The notes below the pieces were generated by a model. It did no database searches, had not been told where the DNA came from, and saw only the letters and a list, made by a program, of their open reading frames with translations. Of a stretch of 64,000 nt of DNA, positions 27,328 to 35,445 are shown piece after piece (the stretch's first letter is position 1; the number at the start of each line of letters is the position of its first letter). This DNA comes from an uncultured Lachnospiraceae bacterium. Lineage in GTDB: Bacteria; Bacillota; Clostridia; Lachnospirales; Lachnospiraceae. The stretch lies in assembly GCA_910585075.1 (NCBI GenBank), contig CAJUED010000001.1:240962-304961 (forward strand), written 5' to 3'. The translations under genes and the position numbers were made by a program.

Positions 27328-28179
27328 TTATTTATCATCAATAAAATTATCAGTTATATTATGCATACACATATCAAAGTCGATTCTTTCAAACACTTCT
27401 AATTTTCCCCCACGAGTAGCATTAAATATTTTAATTTCATGTTTATCACAATATTCTTTTGCTTTTTTCCATGCATTCAAGGTACTCTCATAGTTCAGTC
27501 CCGATCCATAATGTTTTTTTCCATCGAAATAATCTTGAACACTTTTATCCCTTTTTACCATACCCCATTTATTTGTAGTTTGAGAATAATTAAAGTCTAC
27601 TCCCAACAAATATATTTCTCGTATTCCCGTATATATTGCAAATTGCAATGCTGCAAACAAAACCGTATATCCACATGAAAAATATTGTGAAATATCTTCA
27701 CTAATATGTATGCTTTTATCATTGTATCGGTTAATTATAAATTTTTTATTTGAATGATTGATAAATATAACTTTATCATTGTACTCCGATATATACCTAC
27801 GTGCTGCCAATTCTAAAAAAGCTATTCCAACATTTGCATTTTCTATTTTGGGGATAATCTCTTTCATTCCTGCATTATCCACACAAAAATAATATGTCGG
27901 TCTCCATACGGTCTTATTAAAAATATCATATATTCTATTACCACAAAGTGTTATCTCATCTTTTAGCCTATTTAAGTCAGTTACAGTTAAACTGGGACCA
28001 TTCCCTATAATGAAACATCTCTGACCTTTATGAATATTTTTAAATGCCTTTAATCTATTTGCGTCTTCAGAATCTATATATGCGTTAAACTCTTTCTTTT
28101 TTTTATAATTCATATATGGATAAGCAAAAAAACGTATTAAAATATTACCTTGCATTTTTCTAATTAACCTATTTTCCAT
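27328..28179 (-). CDS. DUF115/MptE-like putative glycosyltransferase
   Basis: The 283-residue product contains RCFIIGNGPSLTVTDLNRL, a Rossmann nucleotide loop. It also has WRPTYYFCVDNAGM, FSCGYTVLFAALQFAIYTG, REIYLLGVDFNY and a C-terminal IKIFNATRGGKLEVFER. This is the layout of the DUF115/MptE-like group, which shares the GNGPSL loop with GT42 sialyltransferases and with flagellin-modification enzymes. The locus also makes a CMP-activated nonulosonate, so this is a candidate for its transferase (inference). Strongly A+T-rich. Confidence 0.65.
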   Translation of the reverse strand: MENRLIRKMQGNILIRFFAYPYMNYKKKKEFNAYIDSEDANRLKAFKNIHKGQRCFIIGNGPSLTVTDLNRLKDEITLCGNRIYDIFNKTVWRPTYYFCVDNAGMKEIIPKIENANVGIAFLELAARRYISEYNDKVIFINHSNKKFIINRYNDKSIHISEDISQYFSCGYTVLFAALQFAIYTGIREIYLLGVDFNYSQTTNKWGMVKRDKSVQDYFDGKKHYGSGLNYESTLNAWKKAKEYCDKHEIKIFNATRGGKLEVFERIDFDMCMHNITDNFIDDK

Positions 28180-28217
28180 ATATAACCCTATTTAACTCCT
28201 CATTTGTACTCATAACT

Positions 28218-29279
28218 CTAATATTCGCGTCCAGTTTCAATATACGCTTTGTTTACCGATTTTCGCCGATTCCATCTCAGCTTAATTCTCAATAGTAATT
28301 CTCCATTTTTATATGCTCTTAATCCATTTCTAATAAAACCTGATATATATTCCAATTTTCTTTTCGCCCCTTCCACAGCATAGCTATACCTTTTAATAAA
28401 TTCAGCATTTATATTCTCATTGTCGCAAAGTTCTATTGGTACAAACTCTTTATATGTAATACAATACTTATTTTTTCCTATACATTCCTGTACATTAACT
28501 GGTTTTTTTCTCATAAAATGTATATATGAAACCTCTGCCCTTTGAACTATTTCATAATCATTCAGATAATTCTGCCATGTTTTTTTGTTTTCCCATGTAA
28601 ATATTTGATATTTATGATTTTCTACTGCCAATTCACCATCTATAGAATCCTCGTCCATCATGTAAAATGCTCTGTAATGGGGAGCAATATCTGCACACAC
28701 CACTCTTTTATATGTTTTTATTTGATTAATCTCACATATTCTCGTCATGCCAGTATGCTCGTCAAACCCACAATAGTGTTTCTCTTTAAATACCTTTTTA
28801 TATGGAAACAAAGCGCCTTCTTCACGATATAAATGATTAATTTCAGTACAATTTCTATACAAACATAAATGACCTACTTCAAAAATTCTATCAAATGAGT
28901 CTAAAATATCTTCCGTAATAAATTTTCGTAAATCTCCAAACACCATATCAACATCACAATGTCCCCAAAAAATGTATTGTGATAAATCTTCCTGAAAGGC
29001 TTCTCCATAAATCGCTTTATAATCACACAATTTATATGGCATTTCTAAACTACACTCAAAACCGAGTACTTCAGAAAATCTTTTTCGCAATTCCTCCAAT
29101 GTGACGCTATGAAATATTATATTTTGGGGTAATGTTCCCAATTTCTGATCTGTATATAAGAGAAAATCAATAGAAGGATTCCCTGCACAAGATTTTACCC
29201 AAAGAGGAAACCATTCTGGGAATTTACCAATATAGCAAACTACAATTCCAATGCTAGTTATGTTTTGTCCCTGTTTCAT
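28218..29279 (-). CDS. DUF6625-type capsule biosynthesis protein, putative glycosyltransferase
   Basis: The 353-residue product starts with SIGIVVCYIGKFPEWFPLWV and contains FLLYTDQ. It has FWGHCDVDMVFGDLRKF (an acidic cluster that could bind a metal-nucleotide) and HLCLYRN, then a basic C-terminal tail. The WGxCDxDxxxGD pattern fits the DUF6625 family, common in Gram-positive capsule loci. Biochemical function is not established; a GT-A-like transferase is likely. GGAG precedes ATG. No transmembrane segment is seen. Confidence 0.7.
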   Translation of the reverse strand: MKQGQNITSIGIVVCYIGKFPEWFPLWVKSCAGNPSIDFLLYTDQKLGTLPQNIIFHSVTLEELRKRFSEVLGFECSLEMPYKLCDYKAIYGEAFQEDLSQYIFWGHCDVDMVFGDLRKFITEDILDSFDRIFEVGHLCLYRNCTEINHLYREEGALFPYKKVFKEKHYCGFDEHTGMTRICEINQIKTYKRVVCADIAPHYRAFYMMDEDSIDGELAVENHKYQIFTWENKKTWQNYLNDYEIVQRAEVSYIHFMRKKPVNVQECIGKNKYCITYKEFVPIELCDNENINAEFIKRYSYAVEGAKRKLEYISGFIRNGLRAYKNGELLLRIKLRWNRRKSVNKAYIETGREY

Positions 29280-29302
29280 ATATACTCCTCAAATATTATT
29301 TT

Positions 29303-30106
29303 TTAGAATTCCGTCCTTCTTTTCTCAATAAAATTTATTCCACATTTCCTCTTTAATGCAGTCCACGCTTTTTTTAACATAGACTGTTTTTCCATAAACA
29401 GCACATCAACTTCTTTGTATGAAATTTTATTTTTCTCATTCCAAATATCCAACATAAATTCTCCAAAATCCCCTACTACCCTGCTTTCCCTCGGTGTATA
29501 ACCTGTCATATCAATTTTTTCATCAACCGCCCGAAGAATTGGAAACATCCACCCACAATATTTATCAAAATGTTCTTTCTTCATAATAAACATATTAAAC
29601 ATATGCGCCCAACTACGGCTCATAACTGTTTCATATGCATCAAGATAATCCGGTGCAAGCTCTTTTATCGTTTCTTCGAAGATCTTCAAATCCTTTTCAA
29701 ATGTATATGGCAAATGAATAAAATGTGAACGGATACTTTCTATATAATATTTCCTCTTATTGGGAAGAATAAGTTCATATTGCTTTAAAATATTTTCTGC
29801 ATCCTTCCGCGATAAAACCATTTGAAACTTATCTTTATTTCCCAATCTCCTTATCCTTTTTACAATAGTAAAGTGTCTGCGATAATGCACAAGACCGATA
29901 TAATCAGCTGTCAAATTTTTCCATGACCAATAAGCAGCTGTCAATTCACTCATTCTTGGGTTAAAAGAAGAAATATTTTCCCCTATATTATCTCTTTGAA
30001 ATCCAAGGGATTGCTTTCCTTCCGCTCCTACCTGAATCGGAAGATACATATCGTCTTTTGGCATTCTATATTTTTTATGTGTCGCTATTAAAATTTTTAT
30101 GTCCAT
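29303..30106 (-). CDS. DUF4422 family putative glycosyltransferase
   Basis: The 267-residue product begins MDIKILIATHKKYRMPKDDM and continues YLPIQVGAEG, ISSFNPRMSELTAAYWSWKN and DYIGLVHYRRHF. These are the hallmark blocks of DUF4422 proteins found in capsule and LPS clusters. FNMFIMKKEHFDKYCGWMF near residue 180 is also typical. I chose the start at 30106, because the family begins with this strand, rather than the upstream in-frame ATG. It is the first gene left of the Rpn insertion and starts the A+T-rich transferase block. Confidence 0.85.
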   Translation of the reverse strand: MDIKILIATHKKYRMPKDDMYLPIQVGAEGKQSLGFQRDNIGENISSFNPRMSELTAAYWSWKNLTADYIGLVHYRRHFTIVKRIRRLGNKDKFQMVLSRKDAENILKQYELILPNKRKYYIESIRSHFIHLPYTFEKDLKIFEETIKELAPDYLDAYETVMSRSWAHMFNMFIMKKEHFDKYCGWMFPILRAVDEKIDMTGYTPRESRVVGDFGEFMLDIWNEKNKISYKEVDVLFMEKQSMLKKAWTALKRKCGINFIEKRRTEF

Positions 30107-30215
30107 TGCTACTCTCAACCTTATTTTGTTCAATCAAGCAGGAAAGGTTCTTCCCTTACTCACCCGCGCAGGCTGCATGCTGCAATCATCAAATTTCCAT
30201 ATGCTGCCCTATGCC

Positions 30216-30257
30216 TCAAACGCTGTCACGCTTCGCGAGTCAGCTTATTGAATAAAA
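30216..30257. repeat. Dispersed intergenic repeat, copy B
   Basis: The sequence is TCAAACGCTG, a variable middle with CGCTTCGCGAG, then TCAGCTTATTGAATAAAA. It sits immediately beside the hairpin that ends the Rpn element. Confidence 0.65.
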
Positions 30258-30260
30258 AAA

Positions 30261-30298
30261 TCCCGATATAAGACAATTGCATATCTTATACCGGGATT
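30261..30298 (-). terminator. Hairpin downstream of the Rpn gene
   Basis: TCCCGATATAAGA pairs imperfectly with TCTTATACCGGGA around a short loop, and on the minus strand it is followed by TTTTTTTATTC. A related hairpin occurs at 16650-16688 in the relic. The inner part also contains one arm of the 19-bp inverted repeat. Confidence 0.6.
30272..30290 (+). repeat. Left arm of a 19-bp inverted repeat flanking the Rpn gene
   Basis: GACAATTGCATATCTTATA is found here and its exact reverse complement at 31617-31635. The two arms bracket the Rpn gene. Confidence 0.6.
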
Positions 30299-30344
30299 CT
30301 CTCAATCCTTAACTTACTCTATTATTTGGGGAAATGGGTTACTC

Positions 30345-31379
30345 TCAACTTTCCTTCCAATACTTTTCAACAAGTTCTTCCGCCTGTTCCGAATATTCCG
30401 GAAACTTTTCCTGGATTTTAACTATTGCGCTTTCTTTTGTGCCATGATATTCGTGAACTGTTTCAATAAACAGTATGATAGACTTCAGGCTCATAGTATC
30501 CTCTATTTCTTTTTTTGCATTTTCCTTTATTTTTTCTTTCAGACCATCTACCATATCTTCTGCCATATCTTTCGCCATATCTTTTGCTATATCCTCTGCC
30601 ATATCTTTCGCCATATCTTTTGCTATATCCTCTGCCATATTTACAGCCATGTCTTTTGCCATATCCACAGCCGCTTCCTTTGCCATATCCGCTAACATAT
30701 CATCCATCCACTCTCCAAGTGTCATATAGCCATCCTCCACTTCCGGCAGATTTTTTACCTTATTTACATAGAAATCCATCATTCTGGTTGCATCATCCAC
30801 CGCATTTTTACTATCACTGTTCTGAAAATATGTTAGCATATTTTTAATTGCCTGACTACCGCCTTTTTGACCTTTTGTATTAAAATATATAAATTTGAGT
30901 CCATCGTCATAGTTCAGCTCCGGTACTTCCTCGCACTTGTTGTGGATGGTATACACCATATAATCCTCGCCAAACAAGTCATAATTCGTAATTGTGATAA
31001 TATACAGATTGGGAATAGATGAAAAATCTTTTAACCCTCTTTTCACATATCGACCGTCTATCTTTGCCTGATAATACCTGTTATGTCTTGGCAAGTGAAG
31101 GCTGTCTTTGATATGAGGTTCCAAGTCATATACATTTGTGACGGTTTCTTCATCATACTCAGTGATTTCCACATCCATCCTGATTCCTCTTAAATCCGGG
31201 GTTATCGGCGGAACAATCTGTTGTGCGCGCACACGAACCTTCTTTATCTTTTTTCCAAGAAGCACCGACAACAATAACCGGTAAAAAGGTTCATTAATCT
31301 CCTCATTGGCTGCAATTGCATTTGACAGGAAATTGTCAATCAGATCAAGCTCCTGCAATGTCTTTTTAGTATATCCCAT
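30345..31379 (-). CDS. Rpn family recombination-promoting nuclease / putative transposase
   Basis: The 344-residue product has a PD-(D/E)XK-like core: PDLRGIRMDVEITEYDE, VTNVYDLEPH, RYYQAKIDGRYVKRGL and PNLYIITITNYDLFGED. A charged repeat region follows (residues about 235-285, MAKDMAEDIAKD units) and then a short conserved tail. Related E. coli Rpn proteins are DNA endonucleases that raise recombination. AGGAGG lies seven bases before ATG. It splits the polysaccharide operon between galE and the transferase block and looks intact. Two related relics lie at 13468 and 16645. Confidence 0.85.
   Translation of the reverse strand: MGYTKKTLQELDLIDNFLSNAIAANEEINEPFYRLLLSVLLGKKIKKVRVRAQQIVPPITPDLRGIRMDVEITEYDEETVTNVYDLEPHIKDSLHLPRHNRYYQAKIDGRYVKRGLKDFSSIPNLYIITITNYDLFGEDYMVYTIHNKCEEVPELNYDDGLKFIYFNTKGQKGGSQAIKNMLTYFQNSDSKNAVDDATRMMDFYVNKVKNLPEVEDGYMTLGEWMDDMLADMAKEAAVDMAKDMAVNMAEDIAKDMAKDMAEDIAKDMAKDMAEDMVDGLKEKIKENAKKEIEDTMSLKSIILFIETVHEYHGTKESAIVKIQEKFPEYSEQAEELVEKYWKES
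30565..30636 (-). repeat. Perfect 36-bp tandem duplication inside the Rpn gene
   Basis: Two identical 36-bp units (30565-30600 and 30601-30636) keep the reading frame and duplicate 12 residues of the MAKDMAEDIAKD helix. A partial third unit starts near 30553. Confidence 0.85.
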
Positions 31380-31710
31380 ACATCCTCCTTTCGGCAGAGT
31401 ATGCAGAATATACGTAATAGAAATTTACAACGCCCAAAATTCTTTTTCTCTGCCTTCTATATTTAATTTTCTCGCTGTGAATTTCCGGTGAGCTACCGAT
31501 ATAGATTTCCATATTTCAGGCGCTTCTTTTCGTGCCCTTCCTATAGAAATAAGAGACTCACATTGAATTGATAAATCTAATATATCAGGCTTTATAATTT
31601 TCCGCAAGTTATTTGATATAAGATATGCAATTGTCAAGGTACGTTATCATAACAGTGAGGCCAAAAGCCGAACTGTTAATCGTTATCTATACTAAAAGCA
31701 CTATATGCTG
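31380..31710. other. Gene-poor stretch between the Rpn gene and galE
   Basis: It contains the right arm of the 19-bp inverted repeat (31617-31635). It also has a hairpin at about 31650-31676 (AACAGT-GGC / GCC-ACTGTT) just after the galE stop. A 70-codon TTG-initiated frame (31425-31637, minus) has no ribosome site and no recognised relative. Confidence 0.45.
31617..31635 (-). repeat. Right arm of the 19-bp inverted repeat flanking the Rpn gene
   Basis: This is the exact reverse complement of 30272-30290. Homology stops sharply on both sides of the 19 bp. Confidence 0.6.
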
Positions 31711-32685
31711 TCAATAATCCGCTTTTTCATGCCACTTCCATGCATGTCCGACAATGGTATCAATGTCTCCATAAATTGGTTTCCAGCCGAGTATCCTCCG
31801 AGCCTTCTCACTACTTCCCACCAGCTTAGCCGGGTCTCCTTCCCGCCTGTCTGCCAGAGTAACGGTAAAATTTTTGCCGGTTACTTCTTTTACGGACTCC
31901 ACAACTTCAAGCACTGATGTCCCAAGCTCATTTCCCAAGTTGAAAAAATCGCTATTTTTTCCTTTTTCTAAATAATGAAGTGCCAATAGGTGTGCCGTTG
32001 CAAGGTCATACACATGAATATAATCTCTGACACAGCTTCCATCCGCCGTCTTATAGTCAGTACCAAACACCTTAATATCCTGTCTTTTCCCACTAGCGGC
32101 ATCCAGAACCAAAGGAATTAAATGCGTTTCAGGATTATGGCTTTCCCCGATTTCACCGTCTGGGTCAGCCCCCGCCGCGTTAAAATACCGGAGAACTACG
32201 AAGTTAAGTCCATAAGCCTTGTTGTAATCTTTCAATATGCGCTCCACCATTAACTTGGAAGCTCCATATGGGTTGATCGGGTTCTGAAGCATATTTTCCG
32301 TAATCGGAACCTGTTCCGGTTCCCCATAGGTGGCACAGGTGGATGAAAAAATAATTTTATCGCACCCATACTTTCTCATGACACGGAGTAAATTTAAGGT
32401 GTTTGCCACGTTATTGTAATAATACTTTTCTGGGTTCGTGACGCTTTCGCCTACATACGCGTACGCTGCGAAGTGGAAAACGGCATCAATCTTATTTTTT
32501 TGAAACACCGCCTCTATTTCATCGATGTTCTTTAAATCTCCCTGGACAAAATCTCCCCACTTAACCGCTTCCCGGTGACCGTAGACTAAATTGTCTAACA
32601 CCACCGTCTTATATCCTTCTTTATTTAATTGTTTATTTACATGAGCCCCAATATATCCTGCCCCTCCGCAGACTAAAATTGCCAC
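31711..32685 (-). CDS. galE: UDP-glucose 4-epimerase
   Basis: The 324-residue SDR protein has ILVCGGAGYIGAHVNKQL, AAYAYVGESV and the catalytic SSTCATYGEP with NPYGASKLMVE (YxxxK). It also has YFNAAGADPDGEIGE and VRDYIHVYDLA, the standard GalE set. It interconverts UDP-glucose and UDP-galactose, feeding Glf and galactosyltransferases. The start codon is GTG, with GAGGAGG eight bases upstream. It follows the priming transferase gene by about 80 bases. Confidence 0.95.
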   Translation of the reverse strand: MAILVCGGAGYIGAHVNKQLNKEGYKTVVLDNLVYGHREAVKWGDFVQGDLKNIDEIEAVFQKNKIDAVFHFAAYAYVGESVTNPEKYYYNNVANTLNLLRVMRKYGCDKIIFSSTCATYGEPEQVPITENMLQNPINPYGASKLMVERILKDYNKAYGLNFVVLRYFNAAGADPDGEIGESHNPETHLIPLVLDAASGKRQDIKVFGTDYKTADGSCVRDYIHVYDLATAHLLALHYLEKGKNSDFFNLGNELGTSVLEVVESVKEVTGKNFTVTLADRREGDPAKLVGSSEKARRILGWKPIYGDIDTIVGHAWKWHEKADY

Positions 32686-32767
32686 TCCTATATCCTCCTC
32701 AGCCTATATCTGGTTTTGTCATACTTTCTTGACAAGCTCATTTCGAAGTCCTTATTGAAATCAGCGG

Positions 32768-33460
32768 TTAATATCCTGCTTTACCGCAAATAGTATATAA
32801 AAATGTCTTTACAATGAGTTTTAAATCTTCTTTTATACAGCAATGATCTGCATAGTAAACATCCTGCTGCATCCTTGTTTCAAAGGACTGTTCTCCTCTG
32901 TCTGAAATCTGCCAATAACAGGTAAGCCCCTGGGGGACGGAATATCTTCGAATATATCTTTCTCCGTATCGCTTTTGTTCTTCCTCATATTCATATACCG
33001 GCAATGGCCGGGGCCCCACAAAACTCATACTGCCCGCTAAAATATTAAATAGCTGCGGTAATTCATCAATATTGAACTTTCTGATTATCCTTCCTGTTTT
33101 TGTAACTCTTGGGTCATCCTGAAGTTTAAAAGAAACTTCTGTGTTACCATGTTCCTTCCGTAATTCCTCATGAACCTTATCTGCATCTTTACACATACTG
33201 CGGAATTTGTATATTTTAAACGGCTTCATATCTTTTCCTGTCCTTATCTGTGTAAAGAATACCGGCCCTCCATCTTCCGCCCTAATTGCAATAATTGTTA
33301 TTAAAAAAATAGGAGAAAGACAAATCAGCGCAATGCAAGATAGACAAATATCAAACGTACGCTTCCAGCTTCTATATAACAGACCCTTTCGTTGATGCAT
33401 TTCTCTTATCCGATTTCCGTCAGTAACTGCATCTTTTGTCAGAATCCTTACTCCATCCAT
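32768..33460 (-). CDS. Undecaprenyl-phosphate sugar-1-phosphate transferase (priming transferase)
   Basis: The 230-residue bacterial sugar transferase has one N-terminal membrane segment (FDICLSCIALICLSPIFLI). The conserved cytosolic domain contains GPVFFTQIRTGKDMKPFKIY, KFRSM, KFNIDELPQLFNIL, FVGPRPLP and RYSVPQGLTCYWQISDRGE. This family moves hexose-1-phosphate to undecaprenyl phosphate, the first step of repeat-unit assembly. Gal or Glc is likely, given galE next door. I prefer start 33460 (MDGVRI), with GGGAGAG seven bases upstream. Confidence 0.94.
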   Translation of the reverse strand: MDGVRILTKDAVTDGNRIREMHQRKGLLYRSWKRTFDICLSCIALICLSPIFLITIIAIRAEDGGPVFFTQIRTGKDMKPFKIYKFRSMCKDADKVHEELRKEHGNTEVSFKLQDDPRVTKTGRIIRKFNIDELPQLFNILAGSMSFVGPRPLPVYEYEEEQKRYGERYIRRYSVPQGLTCYWQISDRGEQSFETRMQQDVYYADHCCIKEDLKLIVKTFLYTICGKAGY

Positions 33461-33697
33461 CTTTTCTCTCCCCATAAATCACAAAGCAAAAATCCCCATC
33501 TCAAAATAATTACATACCTTGTATATTTTTTCAGCGTACTGCCACTTCCATGGCAGCACGCAATTCCCACACTCTGAAAGCAAAAAAACAAATCTTATTC
33601 ACATGCGATTCCCTTTTCGGGCAGTTTCGCATGCATTAATTAATCATGCATGACTAATTATTCTTTTTTACACCCCTTTTACTGTGTAAAACCTTTT
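33461..33697 (-). other. Structured gap between the secreted-protein and priming-transferase genes
   Basis: In a 237-base gap inside the operon, the minus strand can form several hairpins: CATGCATGATTAATTAATGCATG, CATGCGA/TCGCATG around a 16-base loop, and CTGCCA/TGGCAG. It may be a partial terminator, a processing site or an internal promoter region; nothing decides between them. Confidence 0.4.
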
Positions 33698-34324
33698 TTA
33701 CTCAGCTGCCGGAGCTTCTGCCACAGGTGCCGCTGCGCCGGGAACTTCGATAAATGCCAAAGTTCCAAAGGATGTCATATCAACAACCACATGGTCATCT
33801 CTGACTTCCGCTACGCCAAGCTCAACCCACTGACCGTTTACTAACTGATATACCTTAACCAGCTGTCCTGTCTTCACGCCCTTCATGTAATAGTTCACCT
33901 GTGCGGTGCTAAATCCACCGATATGGGATGAAACTGTCACTACATTCAGAACTTTTCCGCCAAGGGCTGCTGCCTGTGCCTTTGCTGAATTCACAGCTGC
34001 CAGAGCAGGCTTGCCAAGGTTAAATGTAACATTGCTGGGTGCACCGTTAATGAGAATGTGTCCTCCCTGTCCAATAGGGGTGACGCTGTCAAGTCCGGGT
34101 ACGGATACAACTGTGTTGTTCATATATTCCCCAATTGACATTCCCACAGACGCTGCTGCAGACACAACAGATGCAGGAACACCCTCCACTGTGTCTGATG
34201 TGTCAGCTGCGGCTGCCTTTGATGATGATGCAACCACTGCTGCTGCGGACGGGCTGGTCGCTGCCATTACAGGCAGAGAGAATACCATTGCGCCCGCTAA
34301 TGCTAATGCAATTAATTTCTTCAT
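33698..34324 (-). CDS. Secreted protein of unknown function
   Basis: The 208-residue product has a clear signal peptide (MKKLIALALAGAMVFSLPVM, cleavage near AAT), then an Ala/Ser-rich linker. A compact domain follows, with SIGEYMNNTVVSVPGLDSV, HILINGAPSNVTFNLGKP, YQLVNGQWVELGVAEV and DMTSFGTLAFIEV. The C-terminus is Ala/Pro-rich. There is no LPXTG anchor or lipobox. I do not recognise the family. AGGAGGAGAT precedes ATG at 34324; a longer frame lacks signal logic. It lies between the sortase-like gene and the priming transferase, so a role in polymer export or attachment is possible (inference). Confidence 0.75.
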   Translation of the reverse strand: MKKLIALALAGAMVFSLPVMAATSPSAAAVVASSSKAAAADTSDTVEGVPASVVSAAASVGMSIGEYMNNTVVSVPGLDSVTPIGQGGHILINGAPSNVTFNLGKPALAAVNSAKAQAAALGGKVLNVVTVSSHIGGFSTAQVNYYMKGVKTGQLVKVYQLVNGQWVELGVAEVRDDHVVVDMTSFGTLAFIEVPGAAAPVAEAPAAE

Positions 34325-34433
34325 CTGGAATCTCCTCCTTTTCTCCCGATGTACCGGGTATTTTGAGTGTGGTTTATATTTACGCTTCCGGATAACCGTC
34401 AGCGGAAATACCAATATTTCATAACTACCAGCC

Positions 34434-35330
34434 TTACTCATACATGACCCTGTCTATGGTTCCTGCCGCATCATTTACAAGCCCTCCAAGGACTACAAAC
34501 TGCTTATCAGGGCTCTCTCCACTGCTGGTCGTCAGGGTAACTAGAAAATGGTAAGGGGTTAAATCCTCCCACCCTTCCCTGAAGTTCATCCCCATGACTC
34601 TCGTACCATATAAATCATCCAGGAACTTTTGGCAGCCTGAGATATAGGTAAAATCATAGGTACGAATCAGGCTGGTATTCTCCCTTTCATATGCCGCAAA
34701 AATCTCGTAGGTTAGCAGATTACCATCCAGATACAGGTACACTGTCTTATGTTTTTCAAAGAACTCCGGATCTGCAAACCGATAAAGCTCTGCAAATAAC
34801 CCGCGTTCACCGTCTTCAATTGTTTTTCCATGGAGGATGGTATTGAAATCACACATATCTGTCAGGTTGGCAAGCTCCGTATAAACAGCCCCTTCCTCAT
34901 CGGCCTCACCGTAAGCATTATGGCTTTCATAGTAATCATCCGCCTGTGTGCTTTGGAGCACCGGACAGTCAATATCTGTCCCCGGTATATAAAGCCATGC
35001 AAAGATATCAGGATTTTCTTCCTGCAATGCTTTGATGTCCACCACGGTATCTTCTGCCGTTTCATTGGCAAGCCCTGTTTCCTTTCCTGAGCCATCCGCG
35101 CTGCCACTGCCTGCCTGTGCGCTGCTTTCCGGGCCATCTACTGTCATTTCCGTTCCTTCTATCTCCTCTATCGCTGCGGATTCTGTTTCCGATGCCTCCG
35201 TTTCTTCATTATGACTGCCTGAATTTACACCATCTGTTTTGCCTGTTCCACAGGCCGTAAGAATGATGGCTGCCAGCAGATAAAGGAACAGCTCTTTCCT
35301 GAAAGTAAATTTCCTGCATATCTTCTTCAT
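34434..35330 (-). CDS. Class B sortase-like lipoprotein lacking the catalytic residues
   Basis: The 298-residue product has a lipoprotein signal (LLAAIILTAC, Cys27) and an acidic linker to about residue 95. A sortase B fold follows: FAWLYIPGTDIDCPVLQ, DDYYESHNA, FNTILHGKTIEDGERGLF and FLVTLTTSSGESPDKQFVVL. In active SrtB the matching blocks read IYGHNM, TLSTC and R(L/F)VV. Here the His position is Lys169, the Cys position is Ser269 (codon AGC) and the Arg position is Gln277. Transpeptidation is therefore unlikely; a binding or scaffolding role fits better. AAGGG before ATG fixes start 35330. Confidence 0.8.
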   Translation of the reverse strand: MKKICRKFTFRKELFLYLLAAIILTACGTGKTDGVNSGSHNEETEASETESAAIEEIEGTEMTVDGPESSAQAGSGSADGSGKETGLANETAEDTVVDIKALQEENPDIFAWLYIPGTDIDCPVLQSTQADDYYESHNAYGEADEEGAVYTELANLTDMCDFNTILHGKTIEDGERGLFAELYRFADPEFFEKHKTVYLYLDGNLLTYEIFAAYERENTSLIRTYDFTYISGCQKFLDDLYGTRVMGMNFREGWEDLTPYHFLVTLTTSSGESPDKQFVVLGGLVNDAAGTIDRVMYE

Positions 35331-35445
35331 ATCCATACCCTTCGTTTCACACAAATTATGTCGTCCGCCTCTAATGTCCCCTCACCGCAGCATGTCTGGA
35401 AAATGCCTTCTACCAAATGTTCGCCACAATTGGCTTCCAATACTT

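Noticed and set aside
30540..30700. CRISPR-like spacing of repeats
   Set aside because: The 36-bp units are back-to-back without spacers and encode an in-frame helix repeat of the Rpn protein.
31425..31637. 70-codon TTG-initiated minus-strand frame between the Rpn gene and galE
   Set aside because: It has no ribosome site or recognised relative, and its start overlaps the 19-bp inverted repeat arm.
34434..35330. Active class B sortase
   Set aside because: The positions for His, Cys and Arg are Lys, Ser and Gln.
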